Both the position numbers and the translations under genes were made by a program. A stretch of DNA of 64,000 bases from Campylobacter subantarcticus LMG 24377 (GTDB taxonomy: Bacteria; Campylobacterota; Campylobacteria; Campylobacterales; Campylobacteraceae). The stretch spans positions 1,302,001-1,366,000 of the forward strand of contig NZ_CP007773.1 in NCBI RefSeq assembly GCF_000816305.1, written 5' to 3'. The notes under the pieces were generated by a model. The model saw only the letters and a list, made by a program, of their open reading frames with translations. It was not told the origin of the DNA and did no database searches. Positions within the stretch are counted from its first letter, which is position 1; every line of letters begins with the position of its first letter. Positions 35,284 through 45,047 of the stretch are shown one piece after another.

Positions 35284-36180
35284 ATGGATAGTTCTTTAAT
35301 TTTACAGCAAATTATAAATGGTTTTAGCTTAGGTAGCATGTATGCACTTATTGCTATAGGCTATACAATGGTCTATGGCGTTTTAAGATTGATCAATTTT
35401 GCACATGGTGATATCATGATGGTAGGTGCATATTCGGCTTTATTTTGTGTTACAAGTATGAATATACCTTTTTTAGGTGCTCTTTCTTTGGCTATGTTAT
35501 TTGCGGCAGCTTTAGGTATAGCTATTGATAGAGTAGCTTATAAACCTTTAAGAAAAGCACCTAGAATTTCTTTACTTATCACAGCCATAGGTATAAGTTT
35601 TTTAATACAAAATGTGTTTAATGTCTTATTTGGCTCAACTCCAAAATATTTTCCTGTACCAAGTTATTTTGAAACAGTGATGAATTTCAATAATATCAGC
35701 ATTAGTATCAATAGTATTTTAGTGCCTATTTTAACATTTTTCATATTATTAGTAGTTTTATTCATACTTTATAAAAGCAAATATGGCATTGCTATTAGAG
35801 CTTTAGCTTTTGATATTCATACTGTAAATTTAATGGGTATTGATGCAAATCGTATTATTGCTATTGTTTTTGCATTAGGTTCAGCTTTAGCTGCTATTGG
35901 TGGTATTTTTTGGGCTGTTAGTTATCCTTCTGTTGAACCTAGCATGGGAACCCTTATAGGACTCAAAGCCTTTGGTGCTGCTGTTTTAGGTGGTATTGGT
36001 TCGGTTGCTGGAGCAGTTTTAGGTGGTTTGATTATAGGATTTACAGAAGTTGTTGTAGTTGCTATTTTTCCTGATCTTTCTGGTTTTAAAGATGCTTTTG
36101 CATTTATCTTTTTAGTATTAATTTTACTTTTTAAGCCAACCGGAATTTTGGGCATAAATTTTGAAAAAAGTAGGTTTTAA
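35284..36180 (+). CDS. livH: Branched-chain amino acid ABC transporter, permease LivH
   Basis: A 298-residue permease with about eight helices and the LivH signatures GYTMVYGVLRLINFAHGD near residues 27-44 and GLKAFGAAVLGGIGSVAGAVLGG near 225-247, the cytoplasmic loop that contacts the ATPase. It pairs with LivM. Confidence 0.93.
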   Translation: MDSSLILQQIINGFSLGSMYALIAIGYTMVYGVLRLINFAHGDIMMVGAYSALFCVTSMNIPFLGALSLAMLFAAALGIAIDRVAYKPLRKAPRISLLITAIGISFLIQNVFNVLFGSTPKYFPVPSYFETVMNFNNISISINSILVPILTFFILLVVLFILYKSKYGIAIRALAFDIHTVNLMGIDANRIIAIVFALGSALAAIGGIFWAVSYPSVEPSMGTLIGLKAFGAAVLGGIGSVAGAVLGGLIIGFTEVVVVAIFPDLSGFKDAFAFIFLVLILLFKPTGILGINFEKSRF

Positions 36181-36181
36181 G

Positions 36182-37213
36182 ATGGTTGCAAGAAAAATTA
36201 TACATTTAAGTTTTTTTATCATAGCACTTGCTTTTCTTTTTATATCTCCTTATTTTTTCAATGATTATAAAATGGGAATTTTAAGTAATATTGCTATTTT
36301 TGTAATCTTAGCAGTAAGTTATAATCTTATTAATGGAGTTACAGGGCAATTTTCATTAGAACCAAATGGCTTTGTAGCTATAGGAGCTTATGTTACAGCT
36401 TTAGTTTTGCTTACAAGTGAAAGCAAAATCGATCAGTTTTCCTTAGAAGATCCAAGTAGTTTTATCTTGATGATACATTCGCCAAGTTTTATTGTAGCTT
36501 TACTTGCTGCTGGACTTTGTGCTATGCTTTTATCTTTAGTTTTAGCTTTTGCAGTATTTAGAGTTCGAGGAGATTATTTAGCTATTGTAACACTAGGTTT
36601 TGGTATTATCATCAAACTGGTGGCGATTAACTTTGCTTCTATTACAAATGGCTCTTTAGGTTTAAATGATATTCCTAAGCATACTACCTTATACTGGAGT
36701 GGTGGGATTGCTATATTTTCTGTTATTATCATATTAAACATTGTTAGTTCAAAATTTGGTAGAGCCATGAAAGCTGTAAGAGATGATGAGGATGCGGCAT
36801 TAGCAATGGGCATAAATACCTTTAATATCAAAACCCTAGCTTTTAGCACTTCAGCATTTTTAGAAGGTGTTGGAGGAGGCTTGTTAGCTTGTGCGCTAGC
36901 TTCAGTTTCACCTGAGCAATTTGACTTTTTATTTACTTTCCAACTTTTAATCATCATTGTTTTGGGTGGTTTAGGCTCAACTACCGGTGCTATCATAGGT
37001 GCTATTTTGGTGATAGGCGGAAGTGAATATTTGAGATTTTTAGATGAAAGTATGAATATTTTTGGCTATGAAACTCCTGCTATGCCTGGTCTTAGAATGG
37101 TTGTATTTTCTGTTATATTAATTTTAGTAATGCTTTTTGCAAGAAGAGGAATAATGGGCGATAAAGAATTAACAGATATTTTATTTAAGTTTTCTAAAAG
37201 GAAGAAAAAATGA
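36182..37213 (+). CDS. livM: Branched-chain amino acid ABC transporter, permease LivM
   Basis: A 343-residue permease with about nine helices. The LivM-type motifs are GQFSLEPNGFVAIGAYV near 50-66 (usually GQ-x-SLG) and the ATPase-contact loop IIIVLGGLGSTTGAIIGA. The ATG at 36182 starts one base after the livH stop. An in-frame TTG at 36161 would overlap livH and lacks a better ribosome site. It overlaps livG by 4 bp. Confidence 0.92.
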   Translation: MVARKIIHLSFFIIALAFLFISPYFFNDYKMGILSNIAIFVILAVSYNLINGVTGQFSLEPNGFVAIGAYVTALVLLTSESKIDQFSLEDPSSFILMIHSPSFIVALLAAGLCAMLLSLVLAFAVFRVRGDYLAIVTLGFGIIIKLVAINFASITNGSLGLNDIPKHTTLYWSGGIAIFSVIIILNIVSSKFGRAMKAVRDDEDAALAMGINTFNIKTLAFSTSAFLEGVGGGLLACALASVSPEQFDFLFTFQLLIIIVLGGLGSTTGAIIGAILVIGGSEYLRFLDESMNIFGYETPAMPGLRMVVFSVILILVMLFARRGIMGDKELTDILFKFSKRKKK

Positions 37214-37980
37214 TTTTAGAACTTAAAGAAATTCATAAAAATTTTGGTGGAGTTAATGCTATAGCAAATACTTCATTTGCCATTAAAGAAAGTGAAATTT
37301 TTGGACTTATAGGCCCAAATGGTGCAGGAAAAACCACACTATTTAATATTATTACAGGAAATTATAAGCCAAGTAGCGGAGAAGTCTTTTTTCTAGGAAA
37401 AAAAATTGATCATTTAAAACCACACAAAATAGTTCATCTGGGTATAGCAAGAACTTTTCAAAACATCAGACTTTTTTCAAGCATGAGTGTTTTAGAAAAT
37501 GTATTGATTGGCTTTGATAAGAGTATTAAATATAATATTTTTGAAGCTTTTTTACACCTTGGAAGATTTTCCAAAGTAGAAAAAAATGCGAAAAAAGCAG
37601 CTTATGAAATTTTAGAACAACTCAATATTGCTTATTTAGCCAATGAAAAAGCTACTAGTTTAAGCTATGGTCAGCAAAGAAAAGTTGAAATAGCAAGAGC
37701 CTTAGCAACAAATCCTAAGCTTTTATTGCTAGATGAACCTGCAGCAGGTATGAATTCTACAGAAAGTGATGATTTAGCTGAGTTAATTTTTAACATAAGA
37801 GATAGCAAAAAAATTAGTGTTTTGCTTATTGAGCATGATATGAAATTTGTGAATAAGCTTTGTGATAGAGTTATGGTGCTTGATTATGGTAAGACTATTT
37901 TTGAGGGAAAACCAAACGATGCGGTGCAAAACCCTGAAGTAATTAGTGCATATTTGGGAGATTTTAATGCTAGTAGTTAA
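37210..37980 (+). CDS. livG: Branched-chain amino acid ABC transporter, ATP-binding protein LivG
   Basis: A 256-residue ATPase with Walker A GPNGAGKTT (about 35-43), Q-loop FQNIRLFSSMSV, signature LSYGQQRK, Walker B LLLLDEPAAGMN and the switch His in IEHDMKFV. The AAGMN after Walker B is typical of LivG. It starts by ATGA overlap with livM and overlaps livF by 14 bp. Confidence 0.94.
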   Translation: MILELKEIHKNFGGVNAIANTSFAIKESEIFGLIGPNGAGKTTLFNIITGNYKPSSGEVFFLGKKIDHLKPHKIVHLGIARTFQNIRLFSSMSVLENVLIGFDKSIKYNIFEAFLHLGRFSKVEKNAKKAAYEILEQLNIAYLANEKATSLSYGQQRKVEIARALATNPKLLLLDEPAAGMNSTESDDLAELIFNIRDSKKISVLLIEHDMKFVNKLCDRVMVLDYGKTIFEGKPNDAVQNPEVISAYLGDFNASS

Positions 37981-38662
37981 GGATTTACATGTTTATTATG
38001 GTTTAATAGAAGCTGTTAAAGGTATTGATTTTACCATAAAAACAGGAAGTATAGTTAGCTTAATAGGTTCAAATGGCGCAGGAAAAACATCAACACTTAG
38101 TGCAATGTTAAATTGTGTTAAAAAAACCGGTGAAGTAACCTTTTTAGGCTATGATACTCAAAGACACCTACCTCACACTCTAGTTCAAAAAGGTATTGCT
38201 TTAGTGCCCGAAGGAAGAAGAGTTTTTATCAATCTCACCATAGAAGAAAATTTAAAAATCGGTGCTTTTAATAATGCAGAAAATTATGAGCATTTAAAAA
38301 ATCAAATGTATAGACTTTTCCCAAGATTAAAAGATAAAAAAAATGCATTAGCAGGAACTTTAAGTGGCGGAGAAGCCCAAATGCTAGCTATCTCAAGAGC
38401 ACTTATGAGTGAGCCAAAACTTTTAATGCTTGATGAGCCTTCATTAGGTCTTGCTCCAAAAATAGTTGGAGAGGTTTTTGATATTATAGTCAAATTAAAA
38501 GAAGAAGGAATCACTATTTTATTAGTAGAACAAAATGCATTTTCAGCTTTAAAAATCAGCGATTATGCTTATGTTTTAGAAAATGGCAAAATCGCCATGC
38601 ATGCACCCGGAAAAGATCTTATCGGTAATGATGAGATTAGAAAAAAATACCTTGGAGCTTAA
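37967..38662 (+). CDS. livF: Branched-chain amino acid ABC transporter, ATP-binding protein LivF
   Basis: A 231-residue ATPase with Walker A GSNGAGKTS, the PEGRRVFINLTIEENL block typical of LivF, signature LSGGEAQM, Walker B LLMLDEPSLGLAP and switch VEQNA. The ATG at 37967 follows GGGAG and lies inside the end of livG; a GTG at 37946 is less likely. The signature helix has EAQM where most relatives have EQQM, a mild change. Confidence 0.94.
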   Translation: MLVVKDLHVYYGLIEAVKGIDFTIKTGSIVSLIGSNGAGKTSTLSAMLNCVKKTGEVTFLGYDTQRHLPHTLVQKGIALVPEGRRVFINLTIEENLKIGAFNNAENYEHLKNQMYRLFPRLKDKKNALAGTLSGGEAQMLAISRALMSEPKLLMLDEPSLGLAPKIVGEVFDIIVKLKEEGITILLVEQNAFSALKISDYAYVLENGKIAMHAPGKDLIGNDEIRKKYLGA

Positions 38663-38665
38663 TTC

Positions 38666-41600
38666 ATGAAAAAACAACTTTTAGCCTTTGGGAATATAAA
38701 AATTTCAATTTTTTTATTTTTAATTTTTGCCCTATTTTGCGCCCTAGCTACTTTCATAGAAAGTGCTTATAACACTCCAACAGCTTGGGCAATGATCTAT
38801 GGCTCTTCTTGGTTTGCCTTTATACAGCTCATACTAGGGATTAATCTTTTAGCAGCTCTTTTTAAATATAAAATGTTTAATAAGAAAAAAATACCGCTTT
38901 TAATTTTCCATATCTCATTTTTATTTATATTATTAGGTTCAGCTATGACTAGATATATGGGATTTGAAGGAAATTTACATATTAGAGAAAATGAAAAAAA
39001 CAACATCATTGAAACTTCAAAAAGTTATATCTATATAGCAACTTTAAAAGATGATAAAGTATATAGTGCTGCAAAATCTGAATATATTGCTACCTTACCT
39101 TTTGTAAATGATTTTTCATTTAATTTAATCTTACCTGATGAAAAAGCTCAAATTTCATATGAAAATTTAATCTTAGATGCAAAAGAAATTTATATTGATG
39201 ATAACAATTCTGCTCCTCTTTTATCTTTAATGCTTTCACAAAATAATGAGTCCAAAGAATTGCTTTTTCAAGCAGGAGATATTGAAAATATCAACGGTGT
39301 TAATATAGCATTTTTAAACGACTCTGCTCCAAGTCCTTATATAAAAATTGATAAAGATTTAAAACTTAGTGCTGACTTTGATTTAAAATACATGTCAATG
39401 AGCGATGGAAAAGAAAATATTTTAAAAGCAAATCAAAAAGCACAAGCTAAAGATTTAAGATTATATTCTTTTAATGATATTAATTTAGTGGTTAAATTTG
39501 CTTCCTTGCATGGTAAAAAAACCTTAGAAGGTATTAATCAAGTTCAAGATGAAAGCTATTTTACTTGGTTTAAAAATAGTTGGATAGAGCTAGGGCGCAA
39601 CGCTTTGATTTCTTTATTTGGCGAGGCAAAATATTGGAATAATTCTTTATTAAACAACTTCAAAGATTTTGCACAAAGCACTAAATATATGCCAACTCAA
39701 CTTTCAGATAACGCCATTAATGCTTTGAAACTAAAACTAAGCTATAAAGGAGAATCTAAAGAAGTTTTCCTAGTAGAATACAACTCACCTATTCGTATTG
39801 ATGTAGCAGGCCAACCTTTCTTTTTAAGATGGGGTCCTAAAGGAATAGAAATGCCATTTGAAATGTACTTAAAAGACTTTGAACTAAAACGCTATCCTGG
39901 CTCGATGTCACCTATGTCTTATGCAAGTTATGTCGAAATTAACAATGCTAATCAAAAGTTAGAATACAAAATTTTCATGAATAATGTTTTAGATTATCAA
40001 GGTTATAGATTTTACCAAAGTTCTTATGATCAAGATGAGCTTGGCACTATACTTTCAGTTAATAAAGATCCGGGTAAAATTCCTACATACATAGGATATT
40101 TTTTACTTACACTAGGAATGTTTTTAAATATTTTAAATCCTCATTCAAGATTTAGAACCTTAGCTAAATTAATCAATCAAGACACTCTTAAAAAAACAAG
40201 TGCTATTTTGGCATTTATATTAGTTTTTTTTGCAAGCCAAAATACTTATGCAAATGAACCCATCAAGGTGGATGAAACACATGCTAAGGAACTTGCTTCT
40301 TTAGTAGTACAAAAACCTGATGGTAGAATGGTTCCTTTTAATACCTTAGCTATGGAAGTTTTAGAAAAAATATATAAAAATACAATCTTTCAAGGCCAAA
40401 GTGCTGAAGCAACTATTATATCAATGATTTTTGATGGTAGCGCATGGTATGATAAAGATATTATATTTATGCCAACAAGTCGTTTGGTTAATGAAGAAAT
40501 TTCTAAAATTTTAGGTATTAAACCTAGAGCTTATACTAGTTTTAAAGATTTTTTTACTACAGATACTTATAAACTACAAAAATATGTAGAAAATGCTAAT
40601 AGAAAAAATCCAAATCGTAGAAGTGTTTTTGATAAAGAAATCATCAAGCTTGATGAAAGAGTTAATATTGTAAATTTAATCTTCTCAGGTGATATTTTTA
40701 GATTTATTCCTTTGCAAAATAGCACTAATAATCAATGGGTAGCACCACGTGAAGCCTATATAGGATTAAAAGGTGAAGAAGGTGCGGAAGTTAAAAGTAT
40801 TTTAGAAAACTATTTTAATGCAGTTAATAATTCTATTACACACAATAACTGGGACGATGCAACTAAAAATTTAAATATCATCAAAAACTATCAAGAAAAA
40901 TATGGCCATGAAGTTATACCAAGTGCTAAAAAAATTAGCACAGAGATCTTTTTCAATAAAAGTCAAATTTTTGTAAATCTTACTCCACTTTATTTATGTG
41001 CTGGACTTTTACTTTTGATTATAGTTTTTGTTAAAATGCTAATGCCAAAAATTCGCATTGATTTTATTTTTAAATATGTTTATATATTTAACATTGTAGC
41101 ATTTTTCATCCATACTCTAGGCTTGGCTTTGCGTTGGTATATAGCAGGTCGTGCTCCATGGAGCAATGCATATGAAAGTATGGTTTATATAGCTTGGGCT
41201 CTATCGCTATCTGGAATTTTCTTTTCAAGAAAAAGCCCTATTGCACTTTCTTTAACTTCTATTTTAGCAGGAGTTACTTTAGGCGTAGCTCATCTTAGCC
41301 AAATGGATCCACAAATTACTAATTTGGTTCCTGTATTACAATCTTATTGGCTTACTATACATGTTTCAGTTATTACTGCTAGTTATGGATTTTTAGGACT
41401 ATGTACATTATTAGGTATATTTGTACTTGTTTTACTATGTATGCTAAAAATCAATGGCAAGCATAATGAAAATATTTTAAGAAATATCACAGAGGCAACA
41501 AGAATTAATGAAATGGCTATGATTTTGGGGCTTTGCTTGCTTACGGTTGGGAATTTCTTAGGTGCTATATGGGCAAATGAAAGCTGGGGAAGATATTGGA

Positions 41601-41896
41601 GTTGGGATTCTAAGGAAACTTGGGCTTTAATTAGTATTTTAGTTTATGCAGCTATTTTGCACATTAGAATGGTACCAAAATGGGCAAATCAATATATTTT
41701 TGCAGTTTGCTCTATGTTTGCATATTGGGTGATTATCATGACTTATTTTGGAGTAAATTACTTTTTAACCGGTATGCATTCTTACGCAGCAGGAGATTCT
41801 GTAAAAATTCCTGATTATGTATATTGGGGATTTTTATTTATGGTGGCATTAAGTATAGCAAGTTATTTCAAAAAATCTTATGCGAAAAAATTATAA
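38666..41896 (+). CDS. ccsBA: Fused cytochrome c biogenesis protein CcsBA (ResB-ResC)
   Basis: A 1076-residue membrane protein joining two system II haem-handling parts. The N-terminal half is ResB-like with about four helices and a large periplasmic domain. A middle periplasmic region (about 530-750) follows a helix. The C-terminal third is CcsA-like with the haem-handling WWD motif WGRYWSWDSKETW near residue 975 and conserved histidines nearby. It exports haem and attaches it to CxxCH apocytochromes, including PetC and the small cytochrome c here. The fusion is typical of epsilonproteobacteria. From memory it corresponds to Cj1013c next to the liv genes. Confidence 0.93.
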   Translation: MKKQLLAFGNIKISIFLFLIFALFCALATFIESAYNTPTAWAMIYGSSWFAFIQLILGINLLAALFKYKMFNKKKIPLLIFHISFLFILLGSAMTRYMGFEGNLHIRENEKNNIIETSKSYIYIATLKDDKVYSAAKSEYIATLPFVNDFSFNLILPDEKAQISYENLILDAKEIYIDDNNSAPLLSLMLSQNNESKELLFQAGDIENINGVNIAFLNDSAPSPYIKIDKDLKLSADFDLKYMSMSDGKENILKANQKAQAKDLRLYSFNDINLVVKFASLHGKKTLEGINQVQDESYFTWFKNSWIELGRNALISLFGEAKYWNNSLLNNFKDFAQSTKYMPTQLSDNAINALKLKLSYKGESKEVFLVEYNSPIRIDVAGQPFFLRWGPKGIEMPFEMYLKDFELKRYPGSMSPMSYASYVEINNANQKLEYKIFMNNVLDYQGYRFYQSSYDQDELGTILSVNKDPGKIPTYIGYFLLTLGMFLNILNPHSRFRTLAKLINQDTLKKTSAILAFILVFFASQNTYANEPIKVDETHAKELASLVVQKPDGRMVPFNTLAMEVLEKIYKNTIFQGQSAEATIISMIFDGSAWYDKDIIFMPTSRLVNEEISKILGIKPRAYTSFKDFFTTDTYKLQKYVENANRKNPNRRSVFDKEIIKLDERVNIVNLIFSGDIFRFIPLQNSTNNQWVAPREAYIGLKGEEGAEVKSILENYFNAVNNSITHNNWDDATKNLNIIKNYQEKYGHEVIPSAKKISTEIFFNKSQIFVNLTPLYLCAGLLLLIIVFVKMLMPKIRIDFIFKYVYIFNIVAFFIHTLGLALRWYIAGRAPWSNAYESMVYIAWALSLSGIFFSRKSPIALSLTSILAGVTLGVAHLSQMDPQITNLVPVLQSYWLTIHVSVITASYGFLGLCTLLGIFVLVLLCMLKINGKHNENILRNITEATRINEMAMILGLCLLTVGNFLGAIWANESWGRYWSWDSKETWALISILVYAAILHIRMVPKWANQYIFAVCSMFAYWVIIMTYFGVNYFLTGMHSYAAGDSVKIPDYVYWGFLFMVALSIASYFKKSYAKKL

Positions 41897-41907
41897 GAAA
41901 GTTTTAA

Positions 41908-42333
41908 ATGAATAATTCTCTTTTTATATTTTTAATTGTAACTTTAGTTATTGTTATCATACTTGGTATTCTTTTGGTTTTATTTTTTACTCATAAAGAT
42001 AAGCAAGCCAATAAATCCAATACAACCAAAGCTCCAAAAATAAGCAATATAGAAGATTTTATATCCAAGGCTAATAGGGCAAAAAATTCCCAAGAAATTC
42101 AAGCTTTAATCTTGCAATTTTTAAATTCACAAAAATTTGGCTCTAATCCAAAAGATAGTGCTACTAAAAGAAAACTTGATTTCATTAGTGCTATTTCAGC
42201 TAATGCTAATGCTACCCCTAAAAATATTTCATTTTTAAACAATGAACTAACAAAGCGTTACAAGGCTTTAAAAAAAGAAATAGATGCTTATGAGCAAATA
42301 GGCCTAGCAAAAAGAAAAATGAGACAATCTTAA
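41908..42333 (+). CDS. Single-pass membrane protein of unknown function
   Basis: A 141-residue protein with one N-terminal membrane helix (about 5-27), a Lys/Asn-rich linker, and a helical cytoplasmic part (IEDFISKANRAKNSQEIQALILQFL and onwards). I do not recognise a family. It lies 11 bp after ccsBA and 10 bp before lepA, so it is in the same operon. From memory a similar small membrane gene (Cj1012c) follows ccsBA in C. jejuni. Confidence 0.75.
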   Translation: MNNSLFIFLIVTLVIVIILGILLVLFFTHKDKQANKSNTTKAPKISNIEDFISKANRAKNSQEIQALILQFLNSQKFGSNPKDSATKRKLDFISAISANANATPKNISFLNNELTKRYKALKKEIDAYEQIGLAKRKMRQS

Positions 42334-42343
42334 GGGTTTTTAA

Positions 42344-44134
42344 ATGAAAAATATTAGAAATTTCTCTATCATAGCTCATATTGACCATGGAAAAAGCACA
42401 CTAGCTGATAGAATTATTAGCGAATGCGGAGCAATTAGTGATAGACAAATGAGTGCGCAAGTAATGGACACCATGGATATAGAAAAAGAGCGTGGTATAA
42501 CTATAAAAGCTCAATCTGTACGTTTAAATTATAAATTTAATAATGAAGAATATATATTAAACCTGATCGACACTCCAGGCCATGTTGATTTTTCTTATGA
42601 AGTAAGTCGCTCTTTGGCAAGTTGTGAAGGGGCTTTGCTTGTTGTTGATGCTTCACAAGGAGTAGAAGCTCAAACTATAGCCAATGTTTATATAGCCTTA
42701 GAAAATGATCTTGAAATCATACCAGTGATTAATAAAATAGATCTTCCTTCGGCTGATATTGAAAAAGTAAAACATGAAATAGAGCATATTATAGGAATTG
42801 ATTGCTCTAATGCAATTTGTGTTAGTGCAAAAACAGGTGTAGGTATAAAAGAACTCATAGAAACTATCATTACAAAAATTCCTGCGCCAAAAACTGATGA
42901 TGAAGCACCTACTAAAGCTTTAATTTATGATTCTTGGTTTGATAATTATCTTGGAGCTTTAGCTTTAGTTAGAATTTATGAGGGAAATATTGCTAAAAAT
43001 GATGAAGTTTTAGTTATGAGTACAGATAAAAAACATCTCGTGCAAGATCTTTTCTACCCTCATCCATTAAGCCCTATAAAAACTAAAAAATTAGAATCAG
43101 GTGAAGTAGGTGTTATCGTGCTTGGACTTAAAAATGTTGCTGATGTTCAAGTAGGTGATACCATAACATTAACTAAAAACAAAGCAAAAGAAGCTATTGG
43201 TGGTTTTGAAAAGGCTAAAGCTTTTGTTTTTGCAGGACTGTATCCTATAGAAACGGATAAATTTGAAGATTTAAGAGACGCACTTGATAAATTAAAATTA
43301 AATGATAGCTCTATCACTTATGAACCTGAAACTTCTTTGGCTTTAGGATTTGGCTTTAGGGTTGGTTTTTTGGGTCTTTTACATATGGAAGTTATAAAAG
43401 AAAGATTAGAGCGTGAGTTTAATCTTGATTTAATTGCAACAGCTCCAACCGTTACTTATGAAATTTATCAAACCGATGGAGAAGTCTTAAAAATTCAAAA
43501 TCCAAGTGAATTACCACCTGTAAATAAAATAGATCATATAAAAGAACCCTATGTAAAAGCAACTATCATTACACCGAGTGAGTACTTAGGAAATTTAATC
43601 ACTCTTTTAAATCGCAAGCGTGGTATGCAAGCAAAGATGGATTACATCACTCCTGAGCGTGTTTTGCTTGAATATGATATCCCTTTAAATGAAATCGTTA
43701 TGGACTTTTATGATAAATTAAAATCACTCACTAAAGGCTATGCTAGCTTTGATTATGAGCCTATTGAATTTAGAGTGGGCGATCTTGTAAAGCTTGATAT
43801 TAAAGTAGCTGGTGAAAATGTCGATGCACTAAGCATTATAGTGCCAAATGAAAAAGCACTAAGCAAAGGTAGAGAACTAGTAAAAGCGATGAAAGAAATC
43901 GTCCCAAGACAGCTTTTTGAAGTTGCTATCCAAGCAAGCATAGGAAATAAAATTATTGCAAGAGAAAATGTAAAATCTATGGGTAAAAATGTAACCGCAA
44001 AATGCTATGGTGGGGATATCACTAGAAAAAGGAAACTTCTTGAAAAACAAAAAGAAGGTAAAAAAAGAATGAAAGCTATCGGCAAAGTACATTTACCTCA
44101 AGAAGCATTTTTAAGTGTTTTAAAAATAGACTAA
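42344..44134 (+). CDS. lepA: Elongation factor 4 (LepA), ribosomal back-translocase GTPase
   Basis: A 596-residue translational GTPase. G1 is AHIDHGKST (about 10-18), G3 is DTPGHVDF (about 75-82), and G4 is INKIDLP. The LepA-specific C-terminal domain includes [22 protein letters not shown]. It remobilises stalled ribosomes and aids 30S assembly under stress. It ends at a hairpin terminator facing the convergent next gene. Confidence 0.96.
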   Translation: MKNIRNFSIIAHIDHGKSTLADRIISECGAISDRQMSAQVMDTMDIEKERGITIKAQSVRLNYKFNNEEYILNLIDTPGHVDFSYEVSRSLASCEGALLVVDASQGVEAQTIANVYIALENDLEIIPVINKIDLPSADIEKVKHEIEHIIGIDCSNAICVSAKTGVGIKELIETIITKIPAPKTDDEAPTKALIYDSWFDNYLGALALVRIYEGNIAKNDEVLVMSTDKKHLVQDLFYPHPLSPIKTKKLESGEVGVIVLGLKNVADVQVGDTITLTKNKAKEAIGGFEKAKAFVFAGLYPIETDKFEDLRDALDKLKLNDSSITYEPETSLALGFGFRVGFLGLLHMEVIKERLEREFNLDLIATAPTVTYEIYQTDGEVLKIQNPSELPPVNKIDHIKEPYVKATIITPSEYLGNLITLLNRKRGMQAKMDYITPERVLLEYDIPLNEIVMDFYDKLKSLTKGYASFDYEPIEFRVGDLVKLDIKVAGENVDALSIIVPNEKALSKGRELVKAMKEIVPRQLFEVAIQASIGNKIIARENVKSMGKNVTAKCYGGDITRKRKLLEKQKEGKKRMKAIGKVHLPQEAFLSVLKID

Positions 44135-44158
44135 ATCCCTAGCTTGCATACTAGGGAT
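44135..44158. terminator. Terminator between lepA and the convergent gene
   Basis: An 8-bp stem (ATCCCTAG / CTAGGGAT) with an 8-base loop begins directly after the lepA stop codon and is followed by ACAATTTT. It probably works in both directions. Confidence 0.75.
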
Positions 44159-44164
44159 ACAATT

Positions 44165-44785
44165 TTATGCATTGATATCTAAAGAATTTCCGCCCAACTC
44201 ATTAATTTTTTGAGTTACTACTTCAATAGCTTTATCAATTGTTTCATAGCTGATGTCAGGAAGTTTGCCACCCCACATTTTTTCCGCTTGTGCAAATCCT
44301 ACTTTTAGACCCTCTAAACCTTTTTGAAGTTTTTCCATGTCTTCACCAGCCCCATTAATAACAAAATCAGCCAATCTCTGAGATGTTTTTGCTACACCAA
44401 AATATCCATCTTCCCCAATAAGCTCTTTTGCTTCATCAGCATTTAAACTAAGTATATCTTTACCTTCATATCCTATAGCTTTAAAATCTACATTTGATAA
44501 AATAGCTGTTAAAGAATCCTTAGATTGAGCTCCTTGAAAAATCCCTGCCTGAGATAGACCATTGGATGAACTCATGCTAAATGCTTGTTGCATAAAACTC
44601 ATAGCATAAAGCTCGGTTATGCCTTTTCCGCCTATGCTAGCAAGCTTACTAAGCTTATCCTCATCTATATCTTTTGTGCTATTAGCACTTTTAGTATTGG
44701 CATCTTCAAGTTTTGTATTCAAATTAGCCTTCCTATTGCTAACTTGCGACTCTACTGCCACGCGTGAATACGAATTTATTTGCAT
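44165..44785 (-). CDS. Flagellar co-expressed protein of unknown function (hydrogenase-4 component G-like family)
   Basis: A 206-residue soluble protein without signal peptide. The C-terminal part, GKDILSLNADEAKELIGEDGYFGVAKTSQRLADFVINGAG then KMWGGKLPDISYETIDKA, matches a family usually mislabelled hydrogenase-4 component G; no hydrogenase genes are near. The N terminus, QINSYSRVAVES, is short and polar. A sigma-28-like CGATTT box lies about 28 bp upstream, so it is probably a late flagellar-regulon gene. Several such proteins in Campylobacter are secreted or colonisation factors; whether this one is cannot be said. Confidence 0.65.
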   Translation of the reverse strand: MQINSYSRVAVESQVSNRKANLNTKLEDANTKSANSTKDIDEDKLSKLASIGGKGITELYAMSFMQQAFSMSSSNGLSQAGIFQGAQSKDSLTAILSNVDFKAIGYEGKDILSLNADEAKELIGEDGYFGVAKTSQRLADFVINGAGEDMEKLQKGLEGLKVGFAQAEKMWGGKLPDISYETIDKAIEVVTQKINELGGNSLDINA

Positions 44786-44812
44786 CCTTGCTCCTTTTTT
44801 GTGGGTTTATAA

Positions 44813-44818
44813 AAATCG
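44813..44818 (-). promoter_or_regulatory. Candidate sigma-28 (FliA) promoter
   Basis: On the minus strand, GACGATTTTTATAAA lies before the gene at 44785, with TAAATTTT 17 bases further upstream. The CGAT core fits the FliA -10 box. It is inferred from the motif only. Confidence 0.5.
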
Positions 44819-44868
44819 TCTAAAAAAAATTAAAATTTACATTAAGAAATTTATAATTACAGCTTAAA

Positions 44869-44874
44869 TATAAT
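44869..44874 (+). promoter_or_regulatory. -10 element before the 26-residue mini-ORF
   Basis: TATAAT followed by GCC lies about 41 bp before the ATG at 44915, which would give a leader of about 33 bases. It is divergent from the sigma-28-like promoter of the neighbouring gene. Confidence 0.5.
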
Positions 44875-44914
44875 GCCAAATATTTATTGTATTTTTAAAA
44901 TTTGGGTGATATAA

Positions 44915-44995
44915 ATGTTTTTCAAAGATTTTTTCATTATCATTGTTGATCCATATTTTAAAGATATTATAGAAGGTATAGAATCTCTTTATTAA
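44915..44995 (+). CDS. 26-residue hydrophobic peptide, candidate type I toxin (Fst/Ldr-like)
   Basis: ATG at 44915 to TAA at 44993-44995. The peptide starts MFFKDFFIIIVDPYFKDII and ends GIESLY. It has one hydrophobic helix with a proline in the middle and polar ends, similar in plan to Fst (KD-x4-V/I-x-P-x-F-x4-E-x-I). A weak GGGTGAT lies 5-11 bases before the ATG. It has its own TATAAT (44869-44874), and a minus-strand TATAAT (44971-44966) inside the gene could drive an antisense RNA. The similarity is by eye, so this may simply be a chance frame in the leader of the MATE gene. Confidence 0.35.
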   Translation: MFFKDFFIIIVDPYFKDIIEGIESLY

Positions 44996-45047
44996 ATTTA
45001 TTTTATCTATAAAATTTTAAATAAAATAATTTTTAATAAGGAAAGCT

